This document shows positions 1 to 8,407 of a stretch of 64,000 nt of DNA, piece by piece. This stretch comes from Flavobacteriaceae bacterium (GTDB lineage: Bacteria; Bacteroidota; Bacteroidia; Flavobacteriales; Flavobacteriaceae). Under the pieces are notes generated by a model. It worked only from the letters and a program-made list of their open reading frames with translations, was not told the origin of the DNA and ran no database searches. The position numbers and the translations under genes were made by a program. Location: assembly GCA_947488595.1 (NCBI GenBank), contig CANKZI010000002.1, forward strand, positions 88,667 to 152,666. Direction: 5' to 3'. Each line of letters opens with the position of its first letter. Position 1 is the first letter of the stretch.

Positions 1-24
1 TTAGTTCGGGATTTTTTTTGTTAT

Positions 25-945
25 TTAAAGTACCATATCTTTGAATCTTATGATGGTTGCATGCCCTTTTTTTACAAAATAATCGGTTGGATTTTCGCTA
101 GCAGCTACTAAAATAAAATCGCCACCCCAAGCCCCAAGGCTTTTAATAGCTCCATTAAAATCGGGAAATAACAGTTTTTTTACTGGTTTTATCCCTAAAA
201 TTTCCGACAATAAATTCTCGTGTTGTACCAACAAATCAATAAAGACAGCTAATTCAGTCGTTTGCAACAACGAATCCGTAATTTGATTGATGACCGGAAT
301 GATTTGGACCAAGTCATTTTCTTTTTTACGGTAAGAAGCAATGGCTTCTTTGCTATTTTGTTTTTTATTCAAATAAACAAAATAAAGGTGTTCACTAAAT
401 TGGGGATTAAAAGAGGCGCTTTCAATAATCGGTTCTTTATCCACCAAATGATAAACAATTGGATGGTTATTTTGAGCACAAGCGATATCATAACCACTGC
501 CGCCAAAACTATTATTGAGCAATTTATAAGCATCGATTTGCAACCATTGCGCAATAGTGCTAATCAAAGTAGAAGAAGTGCCTAAACCCCAAGATTTTGG
601 GAAAGTCAATCGCGTGGTTATTTTATAGCCGTCAGCTAATTTCAGAAAGTCAGGATTTAAAATATACGCATGATGCAAAATGGCGATTAATGTATTTTTT
701 ACGTTGTTATTTTCGTTCTTATTATAATTGGAAATCTCTTGAAAATCAATCGTATCTTCAAACCAAAGTGTACCATCATAATCGAAACTTTGCCAGACAA
801 TCTGTTGGTTATTACATTTTTCTACGTCTAAAAATTGACCAAATTTTGTTGGTAAAGCCAACGCTTTTGCGCCATCAAGAACAAGATATTCGGCAGTTAT
901 TAAAAGCTTGCCGTTGGCGTAAAATGTTTTTTTCATGTTTTCCAC
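25..945 (-). CDS. GHMP-family kinase (GYDIA type), probable mevalonate-pathway kinase
   Basis: The 306-residue protein belongs to the GHMP kinase superfamily, which phosphorylates small metabolites with ATP in the cytoplasm. The phosphate-binding loop GLGTSSTLIS lies near residues 118-128. A GSGYDIA segment near residue 150 is the hallmark of a Bacteroidota-type subgroup. It lies 16 nt downstream of HMG-CoA reductase on the same strand, so the inferred substrate is mevalonate or phosphomevalonate; the sequence alone does not fix which. An internal Met at codon 4 (MKKTFYANGK) is an equally plausible start. The C-terminus is short and basic, and the stop is 24 nt from the window edge. The superfamily call is firm; the substrate is inferred from the neighbour. 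Confidence 0.85.
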   Translation of the reverse strand: MENMKKTFYANGKLLITAEYLVLDGAKALALPTKFGQFLDVEKCNNQQIVWQSFDYDGTLWFEDTIDFQEISNYNKNENNNVKNTLIAILHHAYILNPDFLKLADGYKITTRLTFPKSWGLGTSSTLISTIAQWLQIDAYKLLNNSFGGSGYDIACAQNNHPIVYHLVDKEPIIESASFNPQFSEHLYFVYLNKKQNSKEAIASYRKKENDLVQIIPVINQITDSLLQTTELAVFIDLLVQHENLLSEILGIKPVKKLLFPDFNGAIKSLGAWGGDFILVAASENPTDYFVKKGHATIIRFKDMVL

Positions 946-961
946 AAATGTTTGGCGCCCA

Positions 962-2278
962 TTATTTCCTTAAACTTTCAATAAATGCAACCACAGCCGA
1001 ATGTGAAACTGCATTATTTTTGAAATGATTTTTTATTAAAATGCGTTCGCTATCATTGGTTTCAAATTGATTCAAAATGTTATTCAAGTGCATTTTCATA
1101 TGACCTTCTTGAATTCCAGTTGTGGTCAACGAGCGCAAAGCAGCAAAATTCTGAGCCAAGCCAGCCACTGCAACAATTTGCATTAACGCTTTGGCAGATG
1201 GATTTTCGAGCATTGTCAAACAAAATCTAACCAATGGATGCAGTGCGGTCAAACCACCAACAGTACCTAATGGCAAAGGAATTTCAATCCAAAAATAAAA
1301 AATACCATCCTCTATTTTGGCATGTGACAAACTTGAGTAGGAACCACTTCGAGAAGCATAGGCATGAATTCCGGCTTCTACAGCCCTGAAATCATTACCT
1401 GTAGCAAGCACCACAGCATCAATTCCGTTCATTATTCCTTTATTATGCGTGACTGCTCGAAATGGTTCTACTTCGGCGATTTGAACAGCACGAATTAATT
1501 TTTCGGCAAATTCTTGTGGATTTTCAATATTTTTATCGGCTAGTTCTTCGATTTTACACGAAACTTCTGCACGCACAATACAATTGGGGACATAATTAGA
1601 CAAGATACTCATTATGACTTCAATGTTTTTTTCTTCATCAGAAAAAGCATCATAATTACGGGCCTCTTGCTGTAACGTTTTAGCAAATTGCTCTAAACAC
1701 GAATTGATGAAATTCGCTCCCATAGCGTCTTTAGTTTCAAAAGTAGCATGCAATTGAAAATAATTGGGAATCAGATTGGATTTATTTCGTAGTTCAATAT
1801 CGAGAATGCCACCGCCACGTTTTTGCATGTTTTTGGTGATGCTTTCGGTTGCTTCGAAGAATTTTGATTTCGCGGATTTAAAGAAATCGATTAATTTTGA
1901 GGTTTCGCCTTTAAAAATAAAGTGAACCTGACCAATTTTTTCGGTATTTATGACGCTCGCTTTAAATCCGCCACGAGTGGACCAATATTTTGCCGATTTT
2001 GCAGCAGCAGCGACTACCGAGCTTTCTTCGATGACCATCGGAATGGTATAATACTTTGCGTTAATTAAAAAATTAGGAGCAACCCCAAGTGGTAAGTAAA
2101 AGTTGGTTACCGTATTTTCAATAAAGTCATCATGCAATTGCTGCAGTTTTGAATCGGTATTCCAATAATTTTTGAGTAATGCAATCGCTTCATTTGAATT
2201 TGAAAAATAGGCGTTGGCAATCCATTTAATTTTTTCTTCTTTGGATAATTTAGAAAATCCAGCGATAGCGTTGTTCAT
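962..2278 (-). CDS. mvaA: Hydroxymethylglutaryl-CoA reductase, class II (degradative-type family)
   Basis: This 438-residue enzyme interconverts HMG-CoA and mevalonate. In Bacteroidota using the mevalonate route to isoprenoids it is expected to run in the reductive direction. Class II signatures are visible: ENTVTNFYLPLGVAPNF near the N-terminus, the catalytic Glu in VIEESSVVAAAAKSAK (about residue 82), the catalytic Lys in NKGIMNGIDAV (about 280), the Asp in ATGNDFRAVEAG (about 295) and the catalytic His in GIQEGHMKMH (about 392). Length matches the family. It lacks the membrane domain of eukaryotic class I enzymes. It is the first intact gene of a minus-strand operon with the GHMP kinase. 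The toxin-antitoxin remnant and its promoter lie immediately upstream, so transcription probably comes through them. Confidence 0.93.
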   Translation of the reverse strand: MNNAIAGFSKLSKEEKIKWIANAYFSNSNEAIALLKNYWNTDSKLQQLHDDFIENTVTNFYLPLGVAPNFLINAKYYTIPMVIEESSVVAAAAKSAKYWSTRGGFKASVINTEKIGQVHFIFKGETSKLIDFFKSAKSKFFEATESITKNMQKRGGGILDIELRNKSNLIPNYFQLHATFETKDAMGANFINSCLEQFAKTLQQEARNYDAFSDEEKNIEVIMSILSNYVPNCIVRAEVSCKIEELADKNIENPQEFAEKLIRAVQIAEVEPFRAVTHNKGIMNGIDAVVLATGNDFRAVEAGIHAYASRSGSYSSLSHAKIEDGIFYFWIEIPLPLGTVGGLTALHPLVRFCLTMLENPSAKALMQIVAVAGLAQNFAALRSLTTTGIQEGHMKMHLNNILNQFETNDSERILIKNHFKNNAVSHSAVVAFIESLRK

Positions 2279-2315
2279 TTATGAAAGGAGTTTCTAGTAG
2301 GATTTTTTGTTTTTA

Positions 2316-2501
2316 TTAAATTGTATAGTATATAGTATAATTTTTTTGCACGACTTCTCTAAAACTTTTGTTAGTAGAACAAATTCTATTTTTGAATAAC
2401 TCATTTTCGAATTTTCGCGACTTAATTGATTGGTCTTTTGAAATATAATTGACAATTTCTTTTAATAAAAAATAAAAATTTTGAGCGTATTTAACCTTCA
2501 T
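2316..2501 (-). pseudogene. Truncated RelE/ParE-family toxin remnant
   Basis: This 61-codon frame reads like the N-terminal helical hairpin of a ParE/RelE toxin: an EIVNYISKD segment followed by a KFENELFKNRI segment. It then jumps to a KNYTIYYTI strand that resembles the late beta strand of the family. Family members are usually about 95-100 residues, so the middle and the C-terminal strand are missing, consistent with an internal deletion and early stop. The start ATG overlaps the end of the upstream antitoxin frame by 11 nt, as is common in such pairs. It ends 37 nt before the HMG-CoA reductase start. The family call rests on pattern recognition only. A very short functional toxin cannot be excluded. 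Confidence 0.5.
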
Positions 2502-2596
2502 TTTTAGTAATCGTAAGTTCTAAAAGTGAATCACTTGCATCAAAATCATCATTTTTTCTTGGTAGTCAGTTCAAATTTTATGGTTTTACTTTTCAT
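2491..2596 (-). pseudogene. Frameshifted antitoxin remnant paired with the ParE-like fragment
   Basis: An ATG at 2596 opens a 15-codon frame (MKSKTIKFELTTKKK) that stops at TGA in the run AAAAAATGATGA. Shifting by one base just after the A-run gives an open continuation (DDFDASDSLLELTITKNEG) that ends at TAA (2491-2493), overlapping the toxin-fragment ATG. The split reading, the small size and the overlap suggest an antitoxin inactivated by a single-base indel. It sits right behind a consensus promoter. It could also be a non-functional upstream open reading frame. I do not recognise the DNA-binding fold in what remains. Confidence 0.4.
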
Positions 2597-2612
2597 TACC
2601 TAACTATTTACA

Positions 2613-2641
2613 CAAAAGTAATTTTTTTATTTGATTTGCAA
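2613..2641 (-). promoter_or_regulatory. Consensus Bacteroidota promoter for the toxin-antitoxin remnant and mevalonate operon
   Basis: On the minus strand TTG (2641-2639) is followed after 18 nt by TACTTTTG (2620-2613), a full match to TTG-N17-23-TAnnTTTG. Transcription would start near 2607, about 11 nt before the antitoxin-remnant ATG. No comparable promoter is evident between the remnant and HMG-CoA reductase. Confidence 0.6.
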
Positions 2642-2781
2642 ATGCCATAATAACAAATTTCTGATTTTGTAAAAACAGTATTTCGTTTCAAAATCTTTTG
2701 GCAAGTGTATTTAACAGAAAAAAATGCCATTATTTGTAATTTTTTCACTAAAATTGACGGTTTTTATATTCAATTATTATC

Positions 2782-4950
2782 ATGAGAGTAAAACAACTCC
2801 TTTTATTATTATTGCTGCTTCCTTTTTTGGTCTCAGGACAACAAAAAATCACAGTTGAACAGATTTATAGCGGCGCTTTTCGAACCAAAGCAATGGACGA
2901 ATTGCAGTCTTTAAAAAACACCAATCAATATACAGTTTTGAACGCCGATAATGCCTCAAGAAGTATGCAGATTGAGTTGTATGATTTTGCAACTTTAAAA
3001 AAAGTCGCGTCGTTAATCGATACAAAAAACCATGTTGCATTGGCAGACGGCATTGATAGTTACACATTTTCATCAGATGAAAAACTGATTTTAATTGCCA
3101 ATAATTCAACACCAATTTTTAGACATTCGTTTACAGCCAACTATTTTTTGTATGATATTGCTACCAAAAAATTGTCGCAAATTTTGGATCAAGCGCAAGA
3201 GCCTACCTTTTCGCCAGACGGAAAAAATATTGCTTTTGCCAAAGAAAACAATCTTTTTGTTTTTAATATTGCGTCAAAAACGACAAAAAAAATCACCACT
3301 GACGGAAAGAAAAATGCCATCATCAACGGTATAACCGATTGGGTTTATGAAGAAGAATTTGCCTTTGTACGCGCTTTTGATTGGTCGGCCGACGGAACAA
3401 AACTTGCCTATATTCGTTTTGATGAAACGCAAGTGCCAGAGTTTTCGATGAATGTATATGGAACAGAATTGTATCCTGTCACCGATGTTTTTAAATATCC
3501 AAAAGCTGGAGAGAAAAACGCAATCGTAACTTTGCATTTATATGATAACACAACAGATAATACCAAAACTGCGGCGTTAGGCAATTATACAGATTTTTAT
3601 ATTCCGAGAATCAAATGGACCAATGATCCCAATTTTTTGAGTGTGCAAGTGATCAATCGGCACCAAGACAATTTGGATTTGCTTTTTGTAGACGGCAATA
3701 CTGGAATTGCCAAAGTCGTTTTGAACGAAAAAGATAAAGCTTATATCGATGTTACTGATAATTTGACATTTTTAAAAGACAATAGCTTTATTTGGACTTC
3801 CGAAAAAGATGGTTTCAATCATATTTATTGGTACGATAAAACCGGAAAACTAAAGAATCAAATCACCAAAGGACTGTGGGAAGTGACTGCTTTTTATGGT
3901 TTAAATGAAAAGACAAAAACGCTTTTTTATCAATCGGTCGAAAACGGTTCTATCAATCGCGACGTTTATCGAATTGGTCTTGACGGAAAAAATAAAGTCC
4001 GATTGTCATCAGAAACAGGTACAAACAGCGCGACTTTAAGTCCAAATTTTGAGTATTTCATCAATTCATTTTCAAGCGCAACAATGCCTCCAACTTATAC
4101 TTTAAACGAAACAAAGTCGGGTAAAGTTGTTCAATCAATTGTAGACAACGAAACTTTATCACAAAAATTAAAGAATTATGATTTGCCGAATAAAGTTTTT
4201 TTTGTTTTAAAAACCGAAAAAGGCAATCAGCTAAATGCTTGGATCATCAAACCAAAAGATTTTGATGCAAATAAAAAGTACCCGGTTTTCATGTACCAAT
4301 ATTCAGGTCCTGGTTCGCAACAAGTCAACAACGAATGGAACTCGGCCGATGATTATTGGTTTATGATGTTGTCGCAGCAAGGCTATATTGTTGTTTGTGT
4401 TGATGGAAGAGGAACTGGTTTTAAAGGCGCCGATTTTAAAAAATGTACCCAAAAAGAGCTTGGTAAACTGGAAGTAGAAGATCAAATTGACGCTGCAAAA
4501 GTATTGGGCAATTATAATTATGTTGACAAGACAAGAATTGGTATTTTCGGATGGTCTTACGGCGGATTCATGTCGTCGAATTGTATTTTAAAAGGCAATG
4601 ACGTTTTTAAAATGGCGATTGCTGTAGCACCAGTAACCAATTGGCGTTATTATGATTCGGTTTATACCGAAAGGTACATGCAAACACCACAAGAAAATGC
4701 GAGTGGTTATGATGAAAATTCACCAATCAATCACGTCGATAAATTAAAAGGCAAATATTTACTAATTCATGGATCAGCAGATGATAATGTGCACGTACAA
4801 AATTCAATGAAAATGATTCAGGCCTTAGTGAGTGCTAACAAGCAATTTGATTGGGCGATTTATCCCGACAAAAATCATGGTATTTATGGCGGTATGACCC
4901 GAATCCAATTGTACAATAAAATGACTACTTTTATCCAAGAAAATTTATAA
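2782..4950 (+). CDS. Dipeptidyl peptidase IV-type exported serine peptidase (S9B)
   Basis: The 722-residue protein has a signal peptide (residues 1-19, ending VSGQ), an N-terminal beta-propeller and a C-terminal alpha/beta-hydrolase domain. The nucleophile is in GWSYGG (Ser about 592), the acid in SADDNVH (Asp about 667) and the His in KNHGIYGG (about 697). The DWVYEEEF segment near residue 190-197 provides the double-Glu motif that holds the free N-terminus of the substrate in DPP-IV enzymes. It should release X-Pro or X-Ala dipeptides in the periplasm. It is followed 28 nt later by three POT peptide transporters, which fits uptake of its products. No clear promoter was found upstream. Confidence 0.93.
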   Translation: MRVKQLLLLLLLLPFLVSGQQKITVEQIYSGAFRTKAMDELQSLKNTNQYTVLNADNASRSMQIELYDFATLKKVASLIDTKNHVALADGIDSYTFSSDEKLILIANNSTPIFRHSFTANYFLYDIATKKLSQILDQAQEPTFSPDGKNIAFAKENNLFVFNIASKTTKKITTDGKKNAIINGITDWVYEEEFAFVRAFDWSADGTKLAYIRFDETQVPEFSMNVYGTELYPVTDVFKYPKAGEKNAIVTLHLYDNTTDNTKTAALGNYTDFYIPRIKWTNDPNFLSVQVINRHQDNLDLLFVDGNTGIAKVVLNEKDKAYIDVTDNLTFLKDNSFIWTSEKDGFNHIYWYDKTGKLKNQITKGLWEVTAFYGLNEKTKTLFYQSVENGSINRDVYRIGLDGKNKVRLSSETGTNSATLSPNFEYFINSFSSATMPPTYTLNETKSGKVVQSIVDNETLSQKLKNYDLPNKVFFVLKTEKGNQLNAWIIKPKDFDANKKYPVFMYQYSGPGSQQVNNEWNSADDYWFMMLSQQGYIVVCVDGRGTGFKGADFKKCTQKELGKLEVEDQIDAAKVLGNYNYVDKTRIGIFGWSYGGFMSSNCILKGNDVFKMAIAVAPVTNWRYYDSVYTERYMQTPQENASGYDENSPINHVDKLKGKYLLIHGSADDNVHVQNSMKMIQALVSANKQFDWAIYPDKNHGIYGGMTRIQLYNKMTTFIQENL

Positions 4951-4978
4951 ACTAACCTAAAACCAAAATTAAATAAAA

Positions 4979-6670
4979 ATGAGTGAAACAGCAGTAAAAA
5001 CAGGACATCCTAAAGGACTTTGGGTATTATTCGGAACTGAAATGTGGGAACGATTCAATTTCTACGGAATGCGAGCAATTCTTACTTTGTTTATGGTCAA
5101 TTCCTTAATGATGAAAGAAGAAGATGCTTCAATTATCTACGGTGGATTTTTAGGTCTATGTTATTTAACTCCAATGTTAGGCGGTTTTATCTCTGATCGT
5201 TTTTTCGGAAATAGAAATTGTATTCTGCTAGGCGGAGCAATGATGGCTATCGGTCAAATGATGTTGTTTTTTAGTGCCAGTGTTTTTAGTACAAATCTCG
5301 GATTAGCTAATACATTAATGTGGACTGCTCTAGGAATAATTGTTTTTGGTAACGGTTTCTTTAAACCAAATATTTCTTCAATGGTAGGAAGTTTGTATCC
5401 AAAACAAGAAAAATCAAAACTAGATACTGCCTTTACCATTTTTTATATGGGTATTAATATTGGAGCCTTCTTAGGACAATTTATTTGTCCACTTATTGGT
5501 GATGTTAAAGATTCTGGTGGAATCAGAGATGTTCACGCTTTCAAGTGGGGCTTTTTGGCCGCTTCTATTGCAATGATTTTAGGCACAGCCATTTTCTATT
5601 TCCTAAAAAACAAATATGTTGTAGCGCCAGATGGCAAAGCAATTGGTGGAATGCCATCAGGAAATGACACAAGTGATTATGAAGAAGGCGAGTCTAAAAA
5701 GGCAGAGTTTTCAATGCGTTCTATCATAACTGCTTTAGCTGTTTTTGCAGTGGTTTTTTTAATTTTTAACTATTTCACAGAAGGCGCTAATGTAGTTAAA
5801 ACTATTATTTACCCATTTATTTACGCCAGCGGTGTAGCACTTGCAACATTGATATTATTGGATAGTACACTCACGAAAATTGAAACGCAAAGAATTTGGG
5901 TAATTTATATCATGTCGTTCTTTATAATTTTCTTTTGGGCGGCTTTTGAGCAAGCAGGTTCTTCATTGACTTTTATTGCAGATAATCAAACAGATCGAAA
6001 TATTTTCGGTTGGAATATGCCACCATCAATGGTTCAAATTTTTAACGGATTATTTGTAGTGATGTTTGCCTTTCCATTTAGTATTCTATGGGACAAATTA
6101 AGGTCAAAAAATAGAGAGCCACTTTCTACAGTGAAACAATCAATCGGATTGCTTTTAATCGCGTTGAGTTACTTTATTATTGCAAACAATGTGAAAGATT
6201 TAGGAAATTCCGGCTTACTAGCAATTAAGTGGTTAATTTTATTGTATTTAATTCAAACGTTTGCCGAATTATGTCTGTCTCCAATCGGTTTGTCTTTGGT
6301 TGGTAAATTGGCTCCAAAACGATTTGCATCATTAGCATATGGTGTTTTCTTTATTTCTAGTGCGGCAGGATATGCCCTTTCAGGTACATTAGGCTCAATT
6401 CTTCCAGCAACTGGCGACAAATTTAAAAAAGCAAACGAATTAGGTATTGATTTACAAGGTGTTTTAGACAAGTCTGTTACTCCAACAACAGAGCAACTTA
6501 AATTATTGGCAGACAATCAAATCAATGATCATTATAAAATATTTGCTGGATTCGAAATTCAAAATTTATACGATTTCTTTATGGTGTTTGTTGTTCTCTG
6601 TGGAATTGCAGCGCTAATTTTATTTTTATTGACACCTGTTATTAAAAAAATGATGCACGGTGTGCGATAA
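4979..6670 (+). CDS. POT/PTR-family proton-coupled peptide transporter (first of three)
   Basis: The 563-residue inner-membrane protein carries the TM1 signature EMWERFNFYGMR, the ExxER motif of proton-coupled oligopeptide transporters. A long series of hydrophobic segments fits the 12-14 helices of the family. It also has the GNGFFKPNISSMVG segment in TM4-5 and the FFWAAFEQAGSSLTF segment in TM7. It would import di- and tripeptides using the proton gradient. It lies 28 nt after the DPP-IV gene and heads a run of three paralogues, so co-transcription is likely. A perfect 12-bp hairpin follows its stop codon. Confidence 0.92.
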   Translation: MSETAVKTGHPKGLWVLFGTEMWERFNFYGMRAILTLFMVNSLMMKEEDASIIYGGFLGLCYLTPMLGGFISDRFFGNRNCILLGGAMMAIGQMMLFFSASVFSTNLGLANTLMWTALGIIVFGNGFFKPNISSMVGSLYPKQEKSKLDTAFTIFYMGINIGAFLGQFICPLIGDVKDSGGIRDVHAFKWGFLAASIAMILGTAIFYFLKNKYVVAPDGKAIGGMPSGNDTSDYEEGESKKAEFSMRSIITALAVFAVVFLIFNYFTEGANVVKTIIYPFIYASGVALATLILLDSTLTKIETQRIWVIYIMSFFIIFFWAAFEQAGSSLTFIADNQTDRNIFGWNMPPSMVQIFNGLFVVMFAFPFSILWDKLRSKNREPLSTVKQSIGLLLIALSYFIIANNVKDLGNSGLLAIKWLILLYLIQTFAELCLSPIGLSLVGKLAPKRFASLAYGVFFISSAAGYALSGTLGSILPATGDKFKKANELGIDLQGVLDKSVTPTTEQLKLLADNQINDHYKIFAGFEIQNLYDFFMVFVVLCGIAALILFLLTPVIKKMMHGVR

Positions 6671-6698
6671 ACAACTCCAAAAACATTTCATTAACTTT

Positions 6699-6726
6699 CA
6701 AACCTACAAGAACTCTTGTAGGTTTG
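6699..6726 (+). repeat. Perfect 12-bp intercistronic hairpin between POT genes 1 and 2
   Basis: Arms at 6699-6710 (CAAACCTACAAG) and 6715-6726 are exact reverse complements around a 4-nt loop. No U-tract follows, so it is not a classical terminator. The structure ends 20 nt before the next ATG. From memory, similar CCTACAAG/CTTGTAGG hairpins recur between flavobacterial genes; it may stabilise the upstream message or partly separate the two genes. Confidence 0.6.
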
Positions 6727-6746
6727 CTATATAAAATCAAATAATC

Positions 6747-8405
6747 ATGTGGAAAAGCCATCCTAAAGCCTTACCGTTTTTATTCTTATCCGAAATGTGG
6801 GAACGTTTTGGTTACTATTTAATGATAGGGATTTTTACACTCTATCTCAAAGATGTTGAAGCTGGTTTTGCCATGACCGAAAAAGAAGCCGCTGACCTCT
6901 ATGGTACTTTTATTGCCTTGGTTTTCTTGACCCCTTTTATAGGTGGTTTGGTTGCTGATCGGTATTTGGGCTATCGCAAATCAATTGTAATTGGTGGCAT
7001 CCTTATGGGAATTGGCTATTTTATGATGGGCATTCACGACATCACTTCACTTTACATTGCAATGACTTTTGTCATCGTGGGTAATGGTTTTTTTAAACCC
7101 AATATCTCAACGCTTTTAGGTAATTTTTATTCAAAAGAAGAATACAAAGACAAGAAAGATGAAGGTTACAATATTTTTTATATGGGTATCAATGTAGGGG
7201 CTTTTATCTGTAATTTTTTTGGTGCCGCTTTGCAAATACTACTCGGCTGGCAATATGCTTTTATGGCAGCAGGTGTAGGTATGTTCATTGGTGTTTCGGT
7301 ATTTCTTTTAGGAACAAAACACTATACTGGTTATGACCAAAAAAAAGGTACACAAGAGGGCGATATGCCTTTTTATAAAATTGTACTTTTTATCCTCTTA
7401 CCATCTGTGGTTTTCGGATTGATCGGATGGTTCTTAAAAGGAGTAACTTCAGAAACCAATACCAACAGTGCCATTTTTGGATCCGACAGTACCGATGCTT
7501 TTATTTTTGCTTGTATTCCGGTGATCTTTTTTTATGCTAGTTTGTATTTCAAAGCAAAACCAGACGATAAAAGACCGATTGGCGCTTTACTCTCTATTTT
7601 TGCAGTCGTGATTTTATTTTGGGCAGTTTTCAAACTCAATGGTTCTGCATTAACGACTTGGGCAGACCGTTATACCGATAGGGAGTTAACAGGAACTACA
7701 CAAAAGGTTTTTTCGGCATTGGCACAATCCAAAGAAGTTTCTTATACCAAAGCATCAACCGAATTGTATGATGCCAGTTTTCGATTGCAAAAAGCAGATG
7801 GCGTAGTTCAAAAAACTGTCGATTATCCCGTTTATTTTCGGAATGTTGCCAAAGAAAAATTGCCTGCCGAAGGCGCTAGCGTTTCGCTTTGGGCAACCAG
7901 TTTAAGTCAATCCATCAATCCGGGTTGGGTGATTATTTTGACACCTTTGATTGTCGCGTTTTTTACTTTTTTAAGAAACAGAAAAAAAGAGCCTTCAACG
8001 CCAACAAAAATAGCTTTTGGATTATTAATTTCTGCTTTATCGGTTTTGGTAATGGTTGCTGCCGTAAAAATGGGTGGCAACGGATCAGAAAAGGTATCCG
8101 TGTGGTGGTTGGTCGCCAATTATGGTATTATTACGATTGGCGAATTGTTCCTTAGTCCCATGGGATTATCGGTCGTTTCTAAACTAAGTCCAACAAATAT
8201 TACTTCTTTAATGATGGGCGGTTGGTTTTTATCGACTTCAATCGGTAACAAATTAAGTGGTGTTTTGGCAAGCATGTGGGATACTTATGACAATAAAACC
8301 GATTTTTTTTGGGTCAATTTCGCACTGTTGCTTTTTGCTACAATGCTGATGTTTGCCTTATTAAAACAGTTGAATAAAGTAATGAATGAAAAAGGAATCA
8401 AATAA
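6747..8405 (+). CDS. POT/PTR-family peptide transporter with an extra central loop (second of three)
   Basis: The 552-residue membrane protein shares the ExxER signature (SEMWERFGYYLMIG) and the GNGFFKPNISTLLGNF segment of the POT family. Relative to its two neighbours it carries an additional polar stretch of about 75-80 residues after the WAVFKLNGSALTTWADRYTD region (roughly residues 310-385), between hydrophobic segments. That part contains few hydrophobic residues and is predicted to be a soluble loop. This architecture is seen in some Bacteroidota POT proteins, but its role is unknown to me. The gene ends 2 nt before the third transporter gene, indicating coupled expression. Confidence 0.9.
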   Translation: MWKSHPKALPFLFLSEMWERFGYYLMIGIFTLYLKDVEAGFAMTEKEAADLYGTFIALVFLTPFIGGLVADRYLGYRKSIVIGGILMGIGYFMMGIHDITSLYIAMTFVIVGNGFFKPNISTLLGNFYSKEEYKDKKDEGYNIFYMGINVGAFICNFFGAALQILLGWQYAFMAAGVGMFIGVSVFLLGTKHYTGYDQKKGTQEGDMPFYKIVLFILLPSVVFGLIGWFLKGVTSETNTNSAIFGSDSTDAFIFACIPVIFFYASLYFKAKPDDKRPIGALLSIFAVVILFWAVFKLNGSALTTWADRYTDRELTGTTQKVFSALAQSKEVSYTKASTELYDASFRLQKADGVVQKTVDYPVYFRNVAKEKLPAEGASVSLWATSLSQSINPGWVIILTPLIVAFFTFLRNRKKEPSTPTKIAFGLLISALSVLVMVAAVKMGGNGSEKVSVWWLVANYGIITIGELFLSPMGLSVVSKLSPTNITSLMMGGWFLSTSIGNKLSGVLASMWDTYDNKTDFFWVNFALLLFATMLMFALLKQLNKVMNEKGIK

Positions 8406-8407
8406 AT

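Noticed and set aside
2733..2756. TTTG and TAAAATTG before the DPP-IV gene as a promoter
   Set aside because: The spacer is only 12 nt and the -7 element is imperfect.
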